A DNA stretch of 64,000 bases, from NCBI GenBank assembly GCA_047967505.1, contig CM106538.1, one strand, 5' to 3'. The position numbers and the translations under genes were made by a program. Below are positions 56,161-64,000 of the stretch, one piece after another. The stretch's first letter is position 1. Each line of letters begins with the position of its first letter. The notes under the pieces were generated by a model. That model had not been told where the DNA came from and made no database searches. It saw only the letters and a program-made list of their open reading frames with translations. Source of the DNA: Dipteris shenzhenensis. Its lineage: Eukaryota > Polypodiophyta > Polypodiopsida > Gleicheniales.

Positions 56161-57140
56161 TTAGTATCTCTCCCCCATAATCACTTGTGAAGTGGCCCCC
56201 CTTACAAGTGCTTGTATTGGGATCCTCATGGCCTCATATGTTAGTACCATCTACGAAGGTGCTAGAGGGGCTGGCACTATACCACAATTGGGTGGCCCTA
56301 GGGGTGGATTATAGAAGGTTGTAGGCCGAGTGGGTATTGTGCTTGCTCATCTTGGCCTATTAGGACCTAGAACTGGCACGCATGGTGGGTTTGAGTGTAT
56401 TGGTTGTACTAGTATGGGCTTTAGCATGGGCATTGTTATATTAGGCACTGGTCGCCATGGTGCAATCGTATGAAAAGGAGTGCCTTCTAGGGGTCCTCCC
56501 CAAGTCGAGTACAAAGTGGGATGAAGGGGTCCATCATGTGTGGCAAGGTGTTTTCCCCAAAGTGGGATGAGGGGGGACATCGTGTGTGGCAAGGTGTTTT
56601 TTCCCAAAGTGCATCTGACCGCCACCCTACCCCTTAGAACTCAGTGGGCTAAACTTGGGTACCTAAGTCTCAATGGTTCGAGTAAAGGATGATTCACCCT
56701 CATAAACTGAACATGGTGCTCTGTAGGTCCCAAGGTCAAGGTGGGCATGGGGTTGCTTTTAGCTTTATCTAATGCAGAAGTTGATGGAGGATCTTGTTAT
56801 TCTTCGATCACCCTAGTTTTCCTTAGCAAAGCGATTAATAGGTTGGGGTTAGACAGGCTGAACTGTCCCATGAAATTAGAGAATGACTCCTTCAGTTGTG
56901 GAGGCTATGGTCAAAGTCACCCTCTGAAGGACCGTGTGCAAAGTATGAGTTAGGGACTGAGATTCTGGATGAGGACACTAGAGTGGTCCCTTTGCTCAAT
57001 ATCAGGTTGTTGGAGGCACTGTCTTTTGGTTTTGGCTCAGCTCTTAGGATTTTTCTTGACCTCAATAGCATGAAGGTAGTTGAGGGTGGATGCTCTGCAG
57101 AGCTAATTCAGCCTATGGATTTTCCAAAATCCCTCTGACA
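56161..57140 (-). other. Gypsy leader or unassigned
   Basis: No domain. A duplicated 'aaagtgggatga.ggg..catc.tgtgtggcaaggtgtttt' block lies at 56512-56605. By position this would be the N-terminal gag extension and leader of the Gypsy element. Confidence 0.4.
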
Positions 57141-58335
57141 ATCAATTTGCTAACCTGGCATGTGCACCGGCTTAGTGTTATGTTGTGGACTAGGATACTA
57201 ACTCTATGTGCATTGGACGTTAACTTGACATACATGGGATTGATAAATCAGCACGCATGGAGTTGGTAAGATTGCATGTCCGATGGGTTTTAACCCGGCG
57301 TGTGTGGGGTTAGAGTTGACCTCTATTTTTGACAAGATTTGGTCATTAATTATGCCAGTTGTCAGAGATTTTGTCAAGTGTCAGGTTGTCAGTCAATGTT
57401 AGAGAATGTCAGCAATCCTAAGCCGACAAAGTCATTTATCGTGGCTCAGCCAATGGTATCTTGATGCAATCAATGGTATCTTGGTGCAGTCAATGATATC
57501 TCGATAGAAAAATAAATCTCTACACCAAGTTGTTATCCCAGCATATGCACAACATAGGCTAACCCGATGTTTCTCTCTGGGAACTCTCTAACCGATGGAT
57601 TTTTTGGGATTCTTTGAGTTTAGTAGGTCTTTGTGTAGTGTTTGGAGCTCGTTTGGAGTGTGTGAGGACTAGTTTTCTAGCTAACTACCTTCTAAACAAC
57701 AAGAAACAACCAAAAGGAATAAAAAATAGCAAAAAACAAGCAAGTTTGGATCAAAATGGAAGGTTTTCTTCCCAAGATGGACTGTTTGTCATTCCCAAGA
57801 CCTTGAAACTTCAACCCAATCATCGCTTTTCATATTTTCCAATGGGATGAGACTTCATCCAACATTTAGCAATGATTCAAAGCACTCTCTCCTAGATTTT
57901 GAGACCTCCAACGCACACAAAATTGCAACAAACCACCAAAAAACTTCCAAAAAATAGTTCGAGTATTTTCCCTCTTCCTTCTCTCTCTTTTTTTCACCTT
58001 TTCAACTCACTCTCTACACTAAACTCCACAACCAAGCTTCATGGTGATAGGAGTACTAGAAGAAGCACGTGTAAGCAAAAGCATACCGCGCTCTTGTAAA
58101 TTATGGAAGTTAAATATTAAGAGGCCTCTTGTATGTATATTCAAAACTGTAAAATAAAGCTACATGTATGAATATCTATCTATACTTACTTATTTTGAAG
58201 AATCCATGTGCCCTTTAAAGGCTACGCCACATGCTCCTCAAAGGGGAGTCCTCTTCTCAGCAAGAAGGAAAAGGCAAGCTTATGAAACATTTGGCTCAGT
58301 GGAGGCTCGGGGAGGTTTGGAAAGGAGGAAATGAG
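57141..58335. other. Possible Gypsy LTR region, not delimited
   Basis: Motifs such as 'gctaacccgatgtttctctctgggaactc' (57561-57590) weakly echo 'gctaacccaatgtatttcctagaaagccac' at 47453-47482. That would fit two diverged LTRs around a Gypsy element of about 10 kb on the minus strand. No boundary can be set by reading alone. Confidence 0.3.
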
Positions 58336-58345
58336 GCTCGGGCAG

Positions 58346-58496
58346 GGAGGGCAGAATCCGAATCTGACACGTGCTCATGGAGGCGCAGTCAGTGGACTGA
58401 AGTAGGAAATGAGCTGCCACATGGCCAAGGAGGGCAATCGGATGAGCAGACTCAAACTCTGACATGCACACAGGGAGGCGCAATCGGTGGACTGAC
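58346..58496 (+). repeat. Two diverged tandem copies, period about 95
   Basis: GAGGGCA..ATC.GA and GGAGGCGCARTCRGTGGACTGA occur at 58346-58400 and again at 58430-58496. Confidence 0.75.
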
Positions 58497-58739
58497 AATG
58501 GCGACACGCAAACTACATGCCATGTGTAGCGTCGAACCTATGCACTGGGCCCTTGGGTTCTTGTAGGGTGGCACGTGGCACGACGCGGGTGGTAGACTGT
58601 AGGCGGCAGTGCGGGTTGCGGTTGCAAACTCCAAGTGGCGGGTTGCAGTTGTAGACTCCCAACGACGCAGTTGCACGATGACATTGCAAGACCGATCATG
58701 GGCAGATTACAAGAGGGACCTAAGAGGAGAGAGAGAAAT

Positions 58740-58987
58740 ATAAATATATCAATTAATAAATATATATTTATTTATTTATTTATAATAAATATTAATTTAT
58801 CTTTATATATGACTATATAAAAATATAAATGTAACAATACTTATAAATAAAATATTATATTATATATATATATATATTATAGATATTTATTATGGATATA
58901 TTTATATTTATAATAAATATTTATCTATCTTTATATATGATTATATAAATAAAAATAAATATATATATGTTTATATCTGTATTTATG

Positions 58988-59024
<37 letters not shown>

Positions 59025-59110
59025 TTACAAAGATTATTTATCTTTATATACGAGTACACGACGTAAATATATATAAATATATGTGTGTTTATTTACATTT
59101 AGATATTTAT
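58740..59110. repeat. AT-rich simple repeat region
   Basis: TATA and TTTA/AATA runs, including (TA)n tracts at 58857-58876 and 58990-59021. Confidence 0.9.
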
Positions 59111-59114
59111 ACAT

Positions 59115-59116
<2 letters not shown>

Positions 59117-59165
<49 letters not shown>

Positions 59166-59190
59166 CTTTCTCTCTCTCTCTCTCTCTCCC
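59117..59190 (+). repeat. (CT)n microsatellite
   Basis: About 21 CT units, a TGTGTGTCTT interruption, then CT again. Confidence 0.9.
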
Positions 59191-59229
59191 CCCATCTCCC
59201 CCCTAGAGAGAAAGAGAGATACAAATCTA

Positions 59230-59400
59230 TAAATGTATTATCTATATATACATGCAATATATATATATATATATATAATATTTATATATATATATAAATG
59301 TAAATAAAAAATATAAATATATATAAAAATAAACAAATAAATAAAGTATATAAATTTATACAAATATATATATACATATGTGTTTATTTGAATTTTTATA
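59230..59400. repeat. (TA)n-rich region
   Basis: Alternating TA runs with ATAAAT interruptions. Confidence 0.9.
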
Positions 59401-59419
59401 TATCTATATATGTGTGTGG

Positions 59420-59579
59420 GGGGGGGGAGAGAGAGAGAGAGAGAGATTTCTATAAATACATATAAGAGAGAGAGGAGAGTGGGGGGTGGGAAAGAGGAGA
59501 CTTAGAGAGGGGGGGGAAGTGGAAAAGAGAGAGAGAAAGAGAGCTTTAGAGAGGGAGGAGAGAGTAGAAGAGAGAGAGG

Positions 59580-59634
<55 letters not shown>

Positions 59635-59671
59635 TAGAGAGAGAGAGAGAGGGGAGGCAGGGGGAAGGGGG

Positions 59672-59705
<34 letters not shown>
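59420..59705 (+). repeat. (GA)n-rich region
   Basis: GA runs of 10-60 bases broken by GGGG and GGAAG blocks. The ORFs on either strand are repeat artefacts. Confidence 0.95.
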
Positions 59706-59834
59706 ATGCGTATAACACACACACACACAAACTTTATCTTCTTCCTTGATGGATGCAATGGTGCATATAATTAACGAGGGGAAATAGTGAACTGGTTAGG
59801 TAGGCAACTCGAGATCAGCGAGAATGAATTGGCG

Positions 59835-60464
59835 ATCAATGGCCTAAGAGCAGAGGATACAACTATCTCAGGGTTGGAAATTCATAGAGAACTTGAAGAC
59901 TATTGATGACTCTATTGGAGCTAAAATAGAGGTATTGCAAAGCCATCCTAGTTGTCAAAGTTGTTGGGCATTACCCATAAATTTGTTGGTTGACAAGGAA
60001 ACTCATACCAAAATATTTAGCATGTTGAGCTAAGATGGGATGTTGCTGGAGAGAGGATGCTGGCATAGATCAATATGTTGTGCAGCTACGTAACTAGCTA
60101 AGGCAATTGTTATATCACCCATCAAATCATTTCTAACAAGATCAAGCCACTGTACTTTGTTCATCTATCAAGCTCCTATTGAATGGATTTGAAGAGCTGC
60201 GTCAATAAAGATGAAGCTGTAATAGGGCCAAGTAGTTTCCCAAGGTCAGAGAGAGAGAGAATTTGTTGTTTGACAAGGAAACTCATGCCAGAATATTCAG
60301 CATGTTGAGCTCCGATGGGATGTTGCCCAAGAGATGATGCATGCATAGATCATTATGTTGTAGTGCTAAGTAACTAGCTAAGGCAATTGTTACATCACCC
60401 ATTAAATTATTTCTAACAAGAGCAAGCCACCACACTTCATTCATCTACCAAGCTCCTTTGTGTT

Positions 60465-60470
<6 letters not shown>
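59835..60470 (-). pseudogene. Leucine-rich-repeat (LRR) gene fragment, duplicated
   Basis: The minus strand reads an LRR pattern twice. Copy at 60180-59960: WLDLVRNDLMGDITIALAS, HPLSSNIPS*LNMLNILV and VSLSTNKFMGN. Copy at 60460-60240: LVRNNLMGDVTIALASYLAL, LLGNIPSELNMLNILA and VSLSNNKF. These fit the plant extracellular LRR consensus (L..L.LS.N...G.IP..L..L..L), as in receptor-like kinases or proteins. The copies are direct repeats 276 bases apart. Each has a stop within the repeat. No signal peptide, kinase or transmembrane segment is present. Confidence 0.5.
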
Positions 60471-60525
<55 letters not shown>

Positions 60526-60610
60526 AGAGTGGGTTAGAGAGAGAGAGAGAGAGAGAAGAGTGGGTTAGAGAGAGAGAGACTAGAGAGATAGAGAGAGAGC
60601 AGAGAGGGAG

Positions 60611-60643
<33 letters not shown>

Positions 60644-60812
60644 GAAAGAGAGACAAGAGAGAGATATAGAAAAAGAGAGAGAGAGTAGATAGAGATAGAT
60701 AAGAGAGAGAGAGAGATAAGAGAGAGAGAGAGTAGAGAGAGTTGAGAGTAGAGAGAGAGAGAGGGAGTCCTCTTCTCAGCGAGAAGGAAAGCTTCTGAAA
60801 CATTAGGACGTG

Positions 60813-60876
<64 letters not shown>
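60469..60876 (+). repeat. (GA)n-rich region
   Basis: Long GA runs at 60469-60521 and 60817-60876 with mixed GA/TAGA sequence between. It includes a short copy of a 58240-58290 segment (GGGAGTCCTCTTCTCAGC.AGAAGGAAA) at 60764-60800. Confidence 0.95.
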
Positions 60877-60879
<3 letters not shown>

Positions 60880-61230
60880 AGGCCCTTAACCCGTCGTAGA
60901 CAGGTCAAGCTACTCGTACATGTAATGATACAACCCTTAAGATGCATAGCTTGTTTGTGTTCTCCCTAGTCGGAACACCACATTGCCCAACAACAATGCC
61001 CACTTGAATAGATACACCATTGAAACGAATGTATCAAGACAAATGAAGTTGCAAGAGAAAACAACCTCCAAATTCATGTAACATAGTGACCACAAGGGGC
61101 TATTTGGATTTCCCTCCTAATTCCGTGCACATGAATACCCTATAATTGCATCCTCAAAAGCGCCTTCTTTAGTCCACAATTCTTGGCTGCCTTTTCCCTC
61201 CGAGCTTCGCCATGGCCCTCGCCTTCGATG
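60877..61230. other. Unique spacer
   Basis: No gene recognised. It separates the GA and TA/TACATG repeat blocks. Confidence 0.5.
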
Positions 61231-61634
61231 AATGTATACATGTATATATATATGTGTGTATATATATCTATATACATACATATATATATATACATGTATA
61301 TATACATATATATACATGTATACATGTATATATATATGTGTGTATATATATCTGTATACATACATATATATATGCATGTATATATACATATATGTATATA
61401 TATGTATATATATATACATATATATATGTATACATGTATATATATGTATATATACATGTATACATATATATATGTATATATATATACATATATATACATA
61501 TATGTATATATACATGCATATATATATGTATGTATACAGATATATATATATATACACACATATATATATATATATACATGATATACATGTATGTATACAT
61601 ACATGTATATATACATGTATATATATATATATAC

Positions 61635-61678
<44 letters not shown>

Positions 61679-61918
61679 ATATACATGTATATATATATAT
61701 ACATGTATATATACATGTATGTATACATACATGTATATATACATGTATATACATGTATGTATACATGTATGTATACATGTATGTATATATACATGTATAT
61801 ATATATATACATGTATATATACATGTATGTATACATACATGTATATATACATGTATATATATATATACATGTATATATACATGTATATATATATATACAT
61901 GTATATATACATGTATAT

Positions 61919-61958
<40 letters not shown>

Positions 61959-62027
61959 GTATATATATATATATACATGTATATATGTATATGTATATAT
62001 ACATGTATGTATACATACATGTATATC

Positions 62028-62073
<46 letters not shown>

Positions 62074-62318
62074 AGATATATATATATACATGTATAGATA
62101 TATATATACATATATATATACATGTATGTATATATACATATATATACATGTATATATATATGTGTGTATATATATCTATATACATACATATATATATGCA
62201 TGTATATATACATATATGTATATATATGTATATATATATACATGATATACATGTATGTATACATACATGTATATATACATATACATATATACATGTATAT
62301 ATATATATATATATATAC

Positions 62319-62371
<53 letters not shown>

Positions 62372-62583
62372 CATGTATATATACATGTATATATATATAT
62401 ATACATGTATATATACATATGTATATACATGTATATACATGTATATATACATGTATGTATATATACATATACATACATGTATATATACATGTATGTATAT
62501 ATATATATATACATATACATGTATGTATATGTATATATACATACATGTATATATATAATGTATGTATATATACATTATATACA

Positions 62584-62644
<61 letters not shown>
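61231..62644. repeat. TATATACATG-type palindromic repeat array (about 1.4 kb) ending in (GA)n
   Basis: Nearly every base belongs to units made of TATATACATGTATATA, GTATATATACATG and ATGTATGTATAC, which are self-complementary. Irregular (TA)n tracts of 10-40 bases are embedded. A larger unit (gtgtgtatatatatctatatacatacatatatatatgcatgtatatatac) appears near 61255, 61340 and 62160. It ends in (GA)n at 62622-62644. ORFs up to 513 codons on both strands consist only of Tyr/Ile/His/Met/Val/Cys and are artefacts. Confidence 0.95.
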
Positions 62645-63271
62645 TCAGTGGTGGCTGGTTCCATGCTGGAATTGTCACCACAATTCGTTGTTCCTCTTCA
62701 AGAAGCCACTACAATGGTTGCTGGATAAGAAATGAGGCCACAAGCCTCTCCTTTTATAGGCCCCAAGGGCCCCTTGAACTAACCGACCAGCCAGCCCTAA
62801 ATGGGCCGACTGGCTGGTCTGTTTGGGCCGACCAGTCTACCCCAAAATAGCTCTTTAAGGGCTCACAAAACTAGGGCCCTTTGGCCCACACTTCTAGGGC
62901 TTTTGGCCCTCCAATCAAGGCAGGGGCCCATAAGGCATGCCACTACCCACTGGCAGCCCTATTTGCTGCTCTACCAGGCCACATGCAGCCCCGTACACCT
63001 ACGCTCCTAACCTGCCATGTCAGCGCCTGTTTACCTTGTTCTCCTGATCTGCCACGTGTGCGCCTCAGCTCTATACTATTCCGTACTGTTGCTGATGTCA
63101 TCCGTGGTCTCTTCTCTTGGGTCCCTACTGATGTCCTCTACTCTGGCTTATGCTCCTGTAGATCAGCAAGTACCCGCCTCTCTTCTTTTGGGGCACATCA
63201 TGCCCTAGGTCTCCCTCCCCCACACTCTCCTCATTTGGGGGCTTACAGATGGGGAGGTGACCTTTCCAACA
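62645..63271 (-). mobile_element. Candidate LTR with TATA box, minus strand
   Basis: On the minus strand it begins TGTTGGAAAGGTCACC at 63271 and carries a good TATA box (CTATAAAAGGAGAGG near 62748-62762). It then runs to the repeat array, where the expected CA end is lost or hidden. GC content is higher than its flanks. Within it GACCAGCCAG (62785-62794) pairs with CTGGCTGGTC (62810-62819). It could equally be the promoter of an unidentified host gene. Confidence 0.45.
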
Positions 63272-63480
63272 ATAAATGGATGCTCAAGTATGTGTGGGTG
63301 TGTGCATTTGCATGTGTGAGAGCATACTTTTATACTATGGTCTACACCCACTGTTGGGCGCTAATGACGTCCGTGGGTATGTAATAGTAGCTAGTCCCTG
63401 CTATGCATGATGGAGTTTATGGTTTTCAATCTTATGAGTGACTCTCGTGAGATTGAAACTGCACTATGTTGTGTTTTTAA
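63272..63480. other. Unassigned link
   Basis: No gene. It lies between the LTR candidate and the integrase relic; TG-rich at 63290-63320. Confidence 0.4.
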
Positions 63481-64000
63481 AGGATGAGTTTGGGAATGTT
63501 CCTGGATTCATCTAGGTATAAACCATATAGCCTAAATAATTGGTCAACATACCTTTGAGCCAATTGACTTGTTGTGATGGTTGATCTAGCAGGTAAAAAT
63601 CTATACATCTTTGTCAAATGATCTATTATAACCTAAATGACATCATGGCCCTTGCGCGAATTGGCAAACCGGTAATAAAATTCATAGAAATACTTTCCCA
63701 TTATTACTTAGAATATGTAATGGCTGTAATAAACCTACGCTCTATGGGCGTTCAACCTTAGTCACTTGATAAATTTGAAAACCTAGCATATAATTCTCAA
63801 CAAACCCCTCATCTTAGGCGAGCATAAGTATGCTTCACCAAAGATAGTGTCCTATGTACACCTAGTGTCTTCCACTAGGTGCATCATGACACTCTCGGAG
63901 AATATTGGATCAAAGATCCGATAAAACCGATATTCAAATCTTTTCATTTCGGAACATCAAGCCTTACCGAATAATCCACTAGCCTCCTGCGGTCTATATC
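63481..64000 (-). pseudogene. Gypsy integrase relic, partial at window edge
   Basis: The minus strand reads YEFYYRFANSRKGHDVI, VIIDHLTKMYRFLPARSTIT and QLAQRYVDQLFRLYGL. This matches the integrase core of chromovirus-type Gypsy elements (F..GLP.....HD.I.VVVDRLTK...F.P....T......YV..I...HG.P). Upstream sequence toward 64000 corresponds to the zinc-binding end but is badly decayed (stops and frameshifts). It is in the same orientation as the LTR candidate at 62645-63271, which may be its 3' LTR. Confidence 0.75.

Noticed and set aside
59404-60947. Leu/Ser-rich and Arg/Glu-rich ORFs
   Set aside because: Products of (GA)n/(CT)n tracts on the two strands.
61117-62850. Very long ORFs on both strands (up to 513 codons) rich in Tyr, Ile, His, Met and Val
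   Set aside because: They are translations of the TATATACATG repeat in all frames, with no complexity beyond the repeat.

Overview
The window looks like nuclear DNA of a land plant with a large, transposon-filled genome. The evidence is degenerate plant-type LINE (L1-like), Copia and Gypsy proteins, tRNA-iMet-type primer binding sites, short DNA transposons with terminal inverted repeats, long microsatellites, and one intron-containing gene fragment resembling the plant 'membrane protein of ER body' (MEB/VIT-like) family. A fern or another large-genome lineage would fit, but the sequence read alone does not decide the species. There is no bacterial or organellar gene order, no rRNA or tRNA gene that I can support, and no CRISPR array. 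Almost every open reading frame is a piece of a mobile element or a chance ORF in a repeat.

Layout. 1-4.1 kb: decayed LINE on the minus strand (ORF1 with zinc knuckle, endonuclease, reverse transcriptase), cut by the window edge. 4.2-4.5 kb: GC-rich purine array. 4.55-6.0 kb: minus-strand LTR-retrotransposon gag with a decayed primer site. 7.3-7.8 kb: endonuclease fragment of a second LINE type. 8.4-10.1 kb: gag-only Copia derivative with a 3' LTR. 10.8-15.4 kb: the only host-gene candidate, four minus-strand exons that join in one reading frame, with LINE tails and a Copia LTR in the first intron. 16.5-17.2 kb: a dispersed repeat, seen again at 29.8-30.5 kb. 17.8-25.8 kb: a LINE graveyard containing a LINE inserted into a foldback element with a 13-bp target duplication, and an inverted pair of about 1.7-kb LINE copies.

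25.8-31 kb: mostly non-coding, with three long (CT)n tracts. 31.1-35.4 kb: two interleaved inverted repeats around a candidate DNA-transposon gene. 35.5-36.9 kb: a CACTA-ended non-autonomous DNA transposon. 38.6-41.7 kb: a 5'-truncated but otherwise well-preserved Copia element flanked by a 275-bp direct duplication. 42.2-42.7 kb: an LTR with its primer site. 48.8-56.2 kb: a decayed Gypsy element (gag, protease, RNase H, integrase, minus strand) containing a truncated Copia element. 59.8-60.5 kb: a duplicated, broken LRR fragment. 58.7-62.6 kb: very long AT and GA simple repeats, including about 1.4 kb of TATATACATG-type palindromic repeat. 62.6-64 kb: an LTR-like promoter region and a Gypsy integrase remnant.

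How it works together: apart from the MEB-like exons there is no functional gene cassette. The content is explained by layered insertion, truncation, inversion and slippage. The structures most worth checking are the phase-1 exon array of the MEB-like gene, the inverted LINE pair (a possible small-RNA hairpin source), the 275-bp duplication at the truncated Copia, and the A-B-x-A'-B' inverted-repeat complex.
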